A DNA stretch of 64,000 nucleotides from Arion vulgaris (Eukaryota > Mollusca > Gastropoda > Stylommatophora > Arionidae), in contig CM036759.1 of the NCBI GenBank assembly GCA_020796225.1, positions 25,342,313 to 25,406,312 on the forward strand, read 5' to 3'. The translations under genes and the position numbers were made by a program. Shown one piece after another: positions 22,101 to 30,300 of this stretch (positions within the stretch are counted from its first letter, which is position 1; the number at the start of each line of letters is the position of its first letter). The notes under the pieces were generated by a model. That model had not been told where the DNA came from and did no database searches. It saw only the letters and a program-made list of their open reading frames with translations.

Positions 22101-22339
22101 CTAAAGATTTGTGTGCCACTAAATGTGTGATGTTTATAGTCCTATCAGATCTGATATCATTTTAAAAAAATATACATTACATTTGTCATTGATTTATATT
22201 AATGATAACATTTCTTGCTTTCACTTTTTTATAGCCTGAGCCAGAGGAAGAAGAATTCCGATATGTTCCAGATTATTCTGTGTTAGAACTACAAGCTCGG
22301 AAAGATTTTATAGCATCTGGCAAATTGAAAAAGAAATAA
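10016..22339 (+). CDS. MRPL48: Mitochondrial large ribosomal subunit protein mL48 (MRPL48), spliced gene
   Basis: Structural protein of the mitochondrial large ribosomal subunit. Exons: 10016-10101, 10432-10486, 12978-13111, 15948-about 16043, 17909-17998, 22235-22339, about 188 codons against about 212 in human. The N-terminus is basic and lacks acidic residues after residue 3, as expected for a mitochondrial presequence. The core aligns from memory with human MRPL48: PEFKVLHIQMRGHDFPVLES against YGVLNIHLTAYDMTLAES; ESDSFASPAKSTQV against EESYAMPTKTIEV; ILQLVQKNCPEAVEVSLKE against [20 protein letters not shown]. Phases join exactly except between exons 4 and 5, where a further exon of 3n+1 nt seems to be missing. 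The phase fit argues for a functional gene. It is convergent with WDPCP. Confidence 0.88.
10432..10486 (+). CDS. MRPL48: mL48 exon 2
   Basis: 55 nt. The first base completes an Arg codon with exon 1, then RVLSTPSKWHGLFEPNDL. Acceptor ctattttatag, donor GTAAGT, phase 0 at the end. Confidence 0.8.
10693..10939 (+). mobile_element. SINE A, sense, full length
   Basis: 247 bp with an 11-bp TSD, gttgctgacat, at 10682-10692 and 10940-10950. Starts cgctcgtgtggtgccgg and contains the shared module with atgcatgtcgtagagcgac. Confidence 0.85.
10950..12090 (-). mobile_element. Decayed LINE (endonuclease end and linker), minus strand
   Basis: The minus strand at 12090-11820 reads SQIDHFYLNTKFRT then HAHRGQM and LKLKIY, colinear with NQIDHICINKKFRS in the LINE at 55.6 kb. 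After a nested insertion, VKPCISDDICKAIQER matches KAWITPETLKEIEER of that copy. Many stops. Confidence 0.65.
11640..11810 (-). mobile_element. LINE-leader/SINE B-type module nested in decayed LINE
   Basis: On the minus strand: gagtggttgccagggcccaa, ggtaacag..., gtcgtaagaggcgactaagg, then gctagctaccccacaccgt and acactagatggctacag. The same leader is at 37.78-37.93 kb. It interrupts the LINE linker. Confidence 0.6.
12380..12910 (-). mobile_element. SINE C, antisense, split by SINE A
   Basis: The two halves (12380-12596 and 12851-12910) form one SINE C copy: gaccgtcggcacatgat, ggtacccaattgaggttggg, then after the interruption agtgagttaac...actacgctactgtggctctc, the antisense of the tRNA-like head. 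Related copies are at 51.8 and 62.9 kb. Confidence 0.75.
12597..12850 (-). mobile_element. SINE A inserted in SINE C
   Basis: 254 bp with an 11-bp TSD, agcctaagaag, at 12586-12596 and 12851-12861. Antisense copy starting tcttcttcttgaacactcc. It gives a clear order: SINE A is younger than this SINE C. Confidence 0.88.
12978..13111 (+). CDS. MRPL48: mL48 exon 3
   Basis: 134 nt, entering in phase 0 with KLAPDIPEFKVLHIQMRG and ending ILNLESD plus AG of a split codon; donor GTATGT. This is the start of the mL48 core fold (same fold class as uS10). A SINE A/SINE C nest lies 72 bp upstream. Confidence 0.9.
13160..13700 (+). mobile_element. LINE-2 RNase H and 3' end
   Basis: MEVLPVTKALLWLGSQ, ILSDSLSMIRKAEADS and FIFVPEHIGIDTMTTRGLAG are degenerate RNase H blocks (catalytic D in LSDS, His loop). 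Then a tail ending ctatggacatgtctttagtgcaatgaaga. It lies in mL48 intron 3. Confidence 0.75.
14040..14560 (+). mobile_element. LINE RT C-terminal remnant
   Basis: Degraded translation with IKSRLSKARCALMNLQ, CVLSTLLY, SECWRMTEQEVSK: the post-RT part of an RTE/CR1-type LINE. Many stops. Confidence 0.6.
15170..15310 (-). mobile_element. tRNA-like SINE D remnant
   Basis: Antisense of a tRNA-like head: ggaattgaactcacaaccc is a B-box complement, with agccttcgcc-type and aagcc...actaagtggg remnants. Related to the better copy at 35.55-35.79 kb. Confidence 0.4.
15311..15940. other. mL48 intron, nothing recognised
   Basis: No repeat or coding similarity seen up to the exon 4 acceptor. The short open frame at 15432-15614 has no recognisable similarity. 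Confidence 0.4.
15948..16043 (+). CDS. MRPL48: mL48 exon 4, 3' boundary uncertain
   Basis: Acceptor tacaatttcag. The C completes Ser, then FASPAKSTQVRTFHPKS and VNVNHKFDLQTFIE, matching the human stretch after EESYAMPTK. A donor at GAACT|GTTGCT (16043/16044) leaves phase 2, while exon 5 must be entered in phase 0. The alternative donor TCT|GTAAAT gives phase 0 but would drop a conserved strand. Confidence 0.7.
16092..16161. repeat. (CT)n microsatellite
   Basis: About 70 bp of CT repeats, starting 49 bp after the presumed exon 4 donor. The minus-strand Arg-Glu frames over it are artefacts. Confidence 0.95.
17496..17908. repeat. 45-bp minisatellite carrying copies of the mL48 exon 5 acceptor
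   Basis: Unit gtagataatgttccctct...gagtttacttaattaca; starts at about 17501, 17546, 17591, 17636, 17681, 17726, 17771, 17816 and 17861. The array ends in exon 5, which itself starts acag|gtagataatgtccc. From 17591 the unit junction alternates acaag and acagg, giving a 90-bp higher-order period. Each acagg unit reproduces a 3' splice site plus the first ten exon bases. Confidence 0.93.
17909..17998 (+). CDS. MRPL48: mL48 exon 5
   Basis: 90 nt, 30 codons, phase 0 to 0: VDNVPTTLVPIILQLVQKNC then PEAVEVSLKE, donor GTAATA. Matches the C-terminal helix and strand of human MRPL48. The acceptor ctaaccacag lies at the edge of the minisatellite. Confidence 0.92.
18040..18170 (+). mobile_element. LINE 3'-end remnant
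   Basis: ttgaaagattgtggcctgaca...aaagcagttggtgg and atggaaatcttttgtggaag match the LINE end at 43.29-43.41 kb. Preceded by (GA)n. Confidence 0.5.
18196..19156 (+). mobile_element. Tigger/pogo-like DNA transposon, internally deleted
   Basis: 961 bp with TA flanks and terminal inverted repeats: left cagtagaacccacttatctc, right ccggcgacataaccgggttctactg (shown in parts). Subterminal repeats of tatctcga are typical of Tigger elements. The interior encodes only the DNA-binding part of a CENP-B-type transposase; the DDE catalytic domain is deleted. It lies in the last mL48 intron. Confidence 0.9.
18627..18929 (+). pseudogene. Tigger transposase N-terminal HTH, frameshifted
   Basis: MSGGVKRKLENQSIEKKYEI, then LSRQHGIPANTISGWKKKAD, is a psq/CENP-B-type helix-turn-helix. 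Near 18840 the frame shifts; the next frame continues with HKDVDDAVFQWFTNTRA and, after another shift, GWLDRFKKRHNI, the second HTH of the CENP-B DNA-binding domain. Confidence 0.88.
19248..19500 (+). mobile_element. SINE B, sense, with (GAA)n tail
   Basis: TSD tatttgtcg at 19239-19247 and 19501-19509. Starts ccactcgagtggctagcggg, has the shared module, and ends gaaagaagaagaagag. Confidence 0.85.
19640..19890 (-). mobile_element. SINE A, antisense
   Basis: Runs from cttcttttttgaacactcc to ttaggcccggcaaaac; about 85% like the other copies by eye. Confidence 0.8.
20021..20170 (-). mobile_element. SINE E, antisense
   Basis: About 150 bp: cattcgcccgctatgaattc, gtggcgcttctgatttttgc, cgccatacaggcaggccttc, cacttcagaggt. 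Its tail is (ttc)n in this orientation. Related copies are near 22.0, 44.1, 44.7, 47.8, 48.3 and 61.7 kb. Confidence 0.75.
20180..20600 (-). mobile_element. RNase-H LINE fragment
   Basis: The minus strand has WTYTFTNRSLEEVIRKGGAH, PKIEHSFATEELPTNYRAEL and HAILETMKILL: the N-terminal half of a LINE RNase H with the catalytic Glu helix. Truncated and broken. Confidence 0.6.
20600..21940. other. mL48 last intron, nothing recognised
   Basis: About 1.3 kb without coding or repeat similarity that I can identify by reading. Confidence 0.4.
21945..22085 (-). mobile_element. SINE E-related remnant
   Basis: cctctgactgattttgcatg, ttttatcaccag, caagtcttactccaacttcagaggta and tagatccccgagtaaa resemble copies at 44.04 and 61.6 kb. 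Confidence 0.5.
22235..22339 (+). CDS. MRPL48: mL48 exon 6 and stop
   Basis: 105 nt including TAA. Acceptor cttttttatag; encodes PEPEEEEFRYVPDYSVLELQ, then ARKDFIASGKLKKK. Human MRPL48 has the comparable acidic then lysine-rich end. Confidence 0.9.
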   Translation, partial: PEPEEEEFRYVPDYSVLELQARKDFIASGKLKKK

Positions 22340-22395
22340 GTTTGTTGCAGATCATATTAAAAAGTCGTGTTTGTAATTTTTCATAACAAGTTGAA

Positions 22396-22421
22396 AATAA
22401 AATTGATCAATAATAAATAAA
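22396..22421 (+). promoter_or_regulatory. Poly(A) signals of mL48
   Basis: AATAAA at 22396, 22412 and 22416, starting 57-77 bp after the stop codon. Confidence 0.75.
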
Positions 22422-22489
22422 AATGTGATTAAATTATACTACTGATATTTACAGTCGTGAGACTAAGAATTGATTACTGTGTGAGTCTG

Positions 22490-22740
22490 CTTCTTCTTCT
22501 TGAACGCTCCATATTGACCACTTCTTAAACCACTCTTTGTGATTTGTATGAGATCTGAGCCTAAGAGCGATTGTACGTTGTGCAAGTTATGAGCCTTCAA
22601 GTAGTCCAGCACATCCAACTTCTACTATGCTTTTTTATTTAGTAGGGTAACTTTCCTAGGACCCAGCCTCAGTTGCCTTATAGGTCACAGTGTTACTATT
22701 GTTTGCTCACTTTGCAGTTACACATGGGCGACTGTGTTAG
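22490..22740 (-). mobile_element. SINE A, antisense, internally deleted
   Basis: Starts ttcttcttcttgaacgctcc and ends in the cttataggtcacagtgttac module; part of the shared module is lost. In the intergenic gap. Confidence 0.75.
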
Positions 22741-22974
22741 TGAAACAGCAAATTCTAATAAATATACAGGAATTACTTGTTCTGAAGTGTTACAGTTGTG
22801 CACTCTTTTGCTACAATAATCCGATGACAACCATTGGTTTGTAGGGCTGTTGCGGAGCATATAGAACTAATTATTCTTCTTCAATAATCCAGCTGCGCTA
22901 GGACTCTTGCCTTCAGCCCCATATGTGGTGGTATCTGCATGTGTTGTAAGTTGTTGTTTTGTTCTATATCTTGT
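22741..22974. other. Intergenic, nothing recognised
   Basis: Short spacer between two SINE A copies, downstream of both convergent genes. Confidence 0.4.
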
Positions 22975-23200
22975 TCTTCGAACGCTCCATATCGACCACT
23001 TGTTAACCACTCTTTGTGATTTGTGATCTGAGCCTAAGAGCGATTGTGCCAGTTATGCACCTACAAGTAGGCCAGCACATCCGATTTTGCTACGCTTTTA
23101 TTAACTAGGGGAGCTTCCTATGATCCTACCTCAGTCACCTCTTACAAAATGCCTTGTAGGTCGCAGTGTTACTATTCTTTGCTCCCCCTTTATTACCCCG
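22975..23200 (-). mobile_element. SINE A, antisense
   Basis: Starts cttcgaacgctccatatcgac and ends cctccctttattaccccgg-like sequence; a second antisense copy 240 bp after the previous one. Confidence 0.75.
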
Positions 23201-23524
23201 GATATCACATGAGGCAATGATAACAATATCATGTTGATAATCTGATCAACAGTTATTATACATGTTCTCATTAAATGATATATGTAACACAGAAATGTAA
23301 TAATAATAAACTTAAACTTGATATAAAATAATGACAAAACTACAGAAGTTATACAAGTAATATATTTAATAAATAAACGTAAAAGAATATCAATAGAGAC
23401 CACAGATATGTCATTTTAGAGATGAGTATCTAGAATACTATGGATAAATATACGGACGGATACAGAAATAGTTGTTACATAGAATGCTGCCTAAAACACT
23501 ATTAATAGATAGATACCAAGAATG

Positions 23525-23830
23525 CAGTCTTCTTCTAACCAGGGCTGCAAGTTTTCACTCTTGAGCAGCCAATGCCAACTTGTAGAATCTGTATGTTTTC
23601 TGCAGTTGTGACAGGTTACCATAAAGGATATTATGAACAGATGGGTGTTGTTCTAGTCTAGCTTAGCTTTATGTAGTCCCTGGCGTTCGAGTAGAACATA
23701 CTGTACTGTCTCATACTGGATGGTCTGTTTTGTTATCTGGAATCTACTGTAGAAAGACATTAATATAGGAGGAAAGCAGATTGTGGGTAATGGGCGTCAA
23801 TGACTGAACCCTCACTTGACTAGTCTGCTA
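23525..23830 (-). mobile_element. LINE C-terminal remnant
   Basis: The minus strand reads ETVQYVLLERQGLHKAKLD and ends in a gaagaagactgcattc tail. This resembles the C-terminal zinc-type region (TVDHLLFECPRLHEAR-type) of RNase-H LINEs. Confidence 0.5.
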
Positions 23831-24169
23831 TTCTTCTAGAGTTTGTAGTGCGGATTGTGAGTCGGTGAATACTATCATGTCTTGGACAATATTTCATAGG
23901 GTTAACTAAGAAGATACAAAGAAAAATAAGTAAATGAATGAGACTAATGCACAAAGACAACTTGTCAATCGCACTCAGGCAGTCATCATTTTTGTTGTCA
24001 GTAATTAGAAGAGGAGTGTTGCAGTGTATCATGACAACAGATAAAATGAATAGAAAAAGATAGGAAATGACAGAGAGATGTAGTTAACAGCTCTAATGAT
24101 AGAAAGTTACAGAAATATATGATTGCCTATGCCATCCGGTATGACACATGAGAGAATTCAAGCAATCAT

Positions 24170-24175
24170 TTTATT
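24170..24175 (-). promoter_or_regulatory. Poly(A) signal of WDPCP
   Basis: AATAAA on the minus strand, about 72 bp after the WDPCP stop codon. Confidence 0.7.
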
Positions 24176-24246
24176 TTCCGAAATCCATTTCCTTCAATAT
24201 TAGATGCTTTACAGTAAATCTTCAGGATTAAGAAATGATATCTTTG

Positions 24247-24305
24247 TCATACATTTCCAAAATGATCATCATCTTCCTGGTCATCATATGGACTTCTTCT
24301 CGGTC
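24247..24305 (-). CDS. WDPCP: WDPCP last coding exon and stop
   Basis: 59 nt, phase 1: PRRSPYDDQEDDDHFGNV then TGA. Human WDPCP ends HFGLV. Acceptor tttttctacag. Confidence 0.92.
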
Positions 24306-27300
24306 CTGTAGAAAAATAACATACACAAAAGTTATATCTTTAAATTGACACAAACACGTATATTACCGCTCACCACCTAGAGTAGTTTTTTAGGAGTACT
24401 AAATCTCTGGTTCGCCACTTGAAGTGGAGCCTCAATAACATATATTTTCCTAAATTTAGTCAACGTATGTTAATATTTTGTATGATTCTATCAGTTATAT
24501 GAGGACTATCATCATAGCACTTCGGACACGTCCATAGGTGCTCCGATCTCCACCTCAGCAAATCCAGCAGCGACCCAACACGCCAGTTTGATGTTGATTA
24601 ATCAATCTCTTTGCATATTTAGTATGTCGTTCTTTTCGGGCTGCACCAATAATGACACCCATCTCTTTCATTCTGGTCAGCGAGTGGGAATCACAGCCCT
24701 GAAACTCCTGTTCAGAAAGACTCAATGCGTGAAGAATGTCATTTCGATCCATGGCAGCATGATTCAATATTTCAAAGTAATCTATTACCTAGTTTATTTA
24801 TATGTGTGAAATTACTTCATGCAGTGTGTTGATAATTTGTTCAGATTTACTCAAGTATTGAACAGCTGAATTGTGTAAACAGTTACATTTATGGATAAAT
24901 AATGAATTCAACTTATAATGTTTTATTTTAATAATTATCAATATAAGGGAAGACTGCAGTAAAACTATGTAGCAATGGCGAAACACGTAAAAACAAAGTA
25001 CTGTAGTTTTACAAAACACAATACACAGCAATGTTTCGACCAAAAGGCCTTTATCAAGCAAAGGATACAACAGAAATGAAGAAACTCACTTCTTACATGG
25101 CACACAACATTTTCTTCTGTGTTCTCACTAGATTGGGATTTCGGATTCTCTAATAAAGGCAGCCGTCTGCCTCAGATTGTCAGTCACGCCATACAGTCTG
25201 TCTTGGACGCTGGTGTAAGTGGGCCACCTCTTTCTTCTCAGGTCCGCATACTGGGAGCAGTTCTGTAGGATATGTTCTGTTGTCATACTCGCTAAGCCAC
25301 AGGGGCACAGGTTGTTGGTGCCTATCTTGAATTTAGTGTACAGGTGGTGTCTCATTCTGTTGTGGCCCGTCTGGAGGCAAAGTATGGCTGTCTGGTCCCT
25401 TCTGGACAGTTGGTAATATCCATCATCCTTGTGTTCTTTATCCCATTTTGCTTTGTAATGCCCTTTGGCGATGGTTTTTGCTACTTCATAGCTAACCCAT
25501 TTGTCATCTTGGGGCATTCCTGCTCCTCTTTAGCCAGTCTGTCAGCATCTTCATTTCCCTCGATCTTGCAGTGTATGGGTATCCACTGGATTACTTCCCT
25601 CTCAGAATCATGGGACAACTGGGCTAAAGTTGACCTGCACACAACATATAGAATCAGACGAACTACTAAATCTAACTACATCACAATGAATAGTTGCAGC
25701 AATATGGCGAATAGTATTATTGATATATGGGAAGACTGTCATTTTGCTGCAACTATTCATAGTGGCATAGTTAAGTTAGAATTAGTAGTTGTCTGATTCT
25801 ATGTGTTTTGTGCCATGTAAGAAGTGAAGAACTGTTGGTAGAAATGTTACTGTATATTGTTTTTGTAAAACTACTGTACTTTGTACAGATTCAACAACAA
25901 ATGCTGTGTTCCCATCATTCTTTCAAACACTGCTTTCCTTCCTTCAAATAGTGACCATGAAAATGCATGTCATGAAAGATATAGTTTACAGTACCTGCAG
26001 TGTTGGCAACACCTCTATCCAAAAGGGCAGCTGTATAGTCGCTGATAAGATCATCATGTAGTCTAAGGTCTCCAAGGTCTGGATAACTCCTGAAACATTT
26101 GAAGATGAACCTGTCAGCAATATCTAGGCACTAGCATTATCAAGAAACTGTCTATAATACAGTAAACAATTATTTATGTGCAAGAAGTATCTAGTTTAGT
26201 ATATATAATGGTTTCAATGTATATACAGTAATCTTTACCTGCATAAGGGTTCATCCCTAAGGGGAGAGAGGTCATGTAAATGATTCAAGTTATAGTGGTG
26301 AATCCACAGCCCTAACCAGACTGCAAGAATACAGTCAAATGCGGTGTAGCTTGACAAGAGCTCAAATGTGGTGTAGCTTGACAAGAGCTCAAATGCGGTG
26401 TGTCTTGATAAGAGCACTATTCTGGTATCCAAAGAAGAATATTAAACCAGCAAAGAACCGGTGTCGTTAGTTGCCACACTCTGAGAGACATATTAAGGAG
26501 ATCGAAACACTTATGAACTAATTGGTTCGATGTGCAGTGATGATGATCCGACGACTAAATGTCATGATTACGTCTATAATCTTTTCTCTCTCTACGCATC
26601 CCCCATTCATTTTATCGATAGTCACCATGTGTTCTACTTCTTATGTTAGTAATGGTTTTTATGACTTTTTATTTACAAAACTTAATTATTATTATTTTGT
26701 TCATCTCCACTTGCCCAGGACTGACATACACTCACCCATCAGCAAACTGTGGTTGTATACCATGTTCAGTTCTCTCCCTATTTCTTGAACCAGATTCAAA
26801 TTGTTGTGAATAATATTCCTGTTGCCATGGATGCTGTCGTGAACTTGGGAGCTTATAACAAACACAATAGATTGCAATTATCCAAACTAAAAAGTGATTC
26901 GGATAATATCACATTTGGATAAATAGATTAAGAAAATACAAAACACTTTTATCAACAATACATTAATATTCTATTAATTACTCAATGCTTTTAAAAAATG
27001 ACTGCATATTATTGTAATTCTTCTTCTTTGAACACTCCATATCGACCACTTGTCAACTACTTTGTGTGATCTGAGCCTAAGAGCGATTGTACGTTGTGCC
27101 AGTTATGCACCTACAAGTAGGCTGGCACATCTGATTTCTGCACAGCTTTTTATTTACTAGGGTAGCATCCCTAGGGTTTACATTAGTCTCCTCGTACAAC
27201 ATGCGGTGTAGGTTGCAGTTGTACTATTCTTTGCTTCGCTTGCAGGTCCCGGCACCACACAGCAATTACTGTAATTCAAGAAGTTTTGTGTCAAAAATTG

Positions 27301-30300
27301 TTGTCCTGGACACAATCACAGCTTTATATTCCACTGAGAACAAAGAAGGTATAACAATAGAAGTAGACAAAATTTATCTATGATTTTTATATGAAGAGAG
27401 CGGACAGGCTTGCATCAACAGCATCGATTTTTGGGGAGCTGAAGATGGATAGGGGGATGTTCTTCGGTCTCTTTGCGACTGTATTTTTGAGGAGGACACT
27501 AAAATGGATGTTGAATCGATTTAAGCAGTTTGGAGTTACCCGTTGGACAAGTAGAACTAGATGTCTGAGGGGCAGAGTGAGGAGTGTGTAATCAGCGAGC
27601 CACTGGAACCATCAGTATGCATACTATTTGATATCTGTTGGGGAGACTGAGCACCTATGGGTCTGCTCAGAGTGCAATGATGTCAGTTCAGTAACCAATA
27701 ACTATCTATGATTCTCTTTCTTAAAACAAATGCAGAAAGAACAACATTTTAATTTACTTGGCATTGTACTAGTTTTAGCTCAACCACTAGTGACAACTGT
27801 TATAAGAAAGAGAAGATGGAGATATGTTGGGCACACCTTGAGGAGAAATGATCAAAGAATATCAAAGCAGGCATTGAAGTGGGATGCAAAGGGTTCAAGA
27901 AAGAGAGGTCGACCTAAGGAGACCCTGAGCGAACTTTGCTGAGAGAGGCAGGAAATATCGGTCTCAGTTCCATGGAGGAGATTGAGCGAGTTGCCCAGGA
28001 TAGAGCGGTATGGAGAAATTACTTGCAGGCCCTATGTAACGTATAACGGTACAAGAGGAATTATTATTATACTAGTTTTAGCTCCCATATAAATTAGATT
28101 ATTTTTGTCTAATTCACCCCTTCTTACAACCATATCTGCTCATCCCACACTTAATTCCAAACTTCTGTATTCTCACGACTGATGATTCATCTATTGCAAT
28201 GTCCTCTAGCAGATGCTTATTGATTGATCTCAGTATATCATCCCCTGTCCATACTCAATGTCCCCTTCACAGGTTCCCGTGATGCTAGTACATCAGCTTG
28301 TTCATTTCCATAAACCCTAACATATGGTATCAGGACAGTAGATTCACACTAGTTCCTAAAGGGCCTAGATTTCTATGTGTGTTCACTTATACTGTATCTA
28401 TCTGCCCTGGATCTTCCGCAGCATTGGCTAAGAGTCTGATGACTGTTCTGGTCCAAGAAGTTTCAGATTTCTTGGCCGCAGTAGCAGCCTTCAGTTTCAT
28501 ACTAGAGGCTGTTGTCATGTTATCTCCATTCTGCTCAGCAACTACCCTGTCTCTTGCAGAGAAGCCACATCCTGATTTTACTTCCCATCATACACATACA
28601 CCAGAATTATCATCTCCAGCATTATTTTATCTTATCTTAACCACATTTGCCAGCATGAGAGAGAGAGAGACTGGAAAGAATTCAGAATATGGCTATGCGA
28701 AACATTCTGGGATGCAACAAAGATAAACCAGGAGTGGAAATGAGATTCCTACTTGATCTCCCCACTATAGCTCATGAAGAACTCATTAATTAAGAAGAAA
28801 GGGTGTAGGCTCGAGGCAGATCATGTCAGGCAGAAGATATTCTTTGGGAAATATGTGAACCTTCTTGAATTGAACTAGGAGAGGAATGGATTTATGTGCC
28901 ACCCCAATTTCAGAATGCTTTCACAGTTATTACATCTATTAAGAAAAACTGAACAAAATAATCCATCATTAACCACATCCAGCATTATCAAATGTTTAAT
29001 TTCAAAGTACATTGCACCACTCTCTGCACTTTCTATCAATATAGATAATGATTTGTTGCTAGCATATTATACCCTTCACCTGTGTTGATCCATATCATCC
29101 CCTGATTATAATCTCAATCATTCTATTCATCTGTGTCATCCATGACAACCCTCTTTTTATTCTTCTCAAGAATGTCTACAATATTCTTATCAAGAGGATG
29201 TCTTTATCTGATGTTCTATGCATATAGGGCCATACCTGGGCCGGAGAGTGTCTAGAGTTTATTTTAAAAAGTCCCAGCATGTGCCTCATCATAAGTATCG
29301 GATTATCTCTAGTGGAACCCAAGACCATTCACATTTCTTCATTTTGGACATTCTCGAATCATTCACATTGTGACCTTTATAATTGAATATAGAAGATATA
29401 CAGTAACATTAAATGCAGTAAAGCTATAAGAAAGGTTTCATACCAAATGTGACAAATATATTTACCTGATCTGTCAAATTTTCTTCACTCTGATTTCTGT
29501 GGCGGCCATTGTGTGATATATGCACATTTAGGTCATCATCAAAAACATTTAGGGAGTCTGCAGTTTTAAAAAAAAAAGTATTTTAATTATCTTTTTCTCC
29601 TGTGACTTTTTAACCCCAGTTGGACTATAGTCCCCCAACCAACTCATACGAAGTCTTCCTATATTTAGCTATTTCTTGCAGCTTATACCAAGTCTCCCGT
29701 ATATTGTTAATCTCTGCCTTCAAAATATCTTCTCCAAGTATTTTTAGGCTTCCCTTCCTTTTACTTTCCATGCGGGTTCCAGAAAAGGGTTTTTCTTGTT
29801 ATATTCCCCTCTGGTTTTCCCAAGGTGTGCCCTATCCAGATCAGCATCTTTTCTTCACTTCTTGGTTCCCTGAGATCTGTCTCTCTCCAGAAGCTCATCT
29901 TTTGTGACCCTATCATACCATCATAATCACTCTATTCTGCACAAGACACCTGTTGATGAATGTTTGCAATTTATTCATTATTGTTTCAGTCATTCTCCAT
30001 GTTTTTTATCCATGCAACAAAACTGCTTCAATATTTCTTTTCATTATGTTTGAATCTAAAGACAGTTCACATGGAGACTGAAGTCAAACGGAAGTCATTT
30101 GAAAAAAAAAATATATGTCTGAGATCTTCACTGATCACTTATTACCTTCCATTCAGGTTTTCTCTTTATGCTTTAGGGACTACATCGACCAAATTATTGC
30201 CAAGGCTCGCTATCCTTACTGAGAATCATGTGGCTGCTAACATTGAGCAACGCCTTGTTGGGCTCCTGTACCAAGGCCTCGTTCTATCATGTATAGAATG

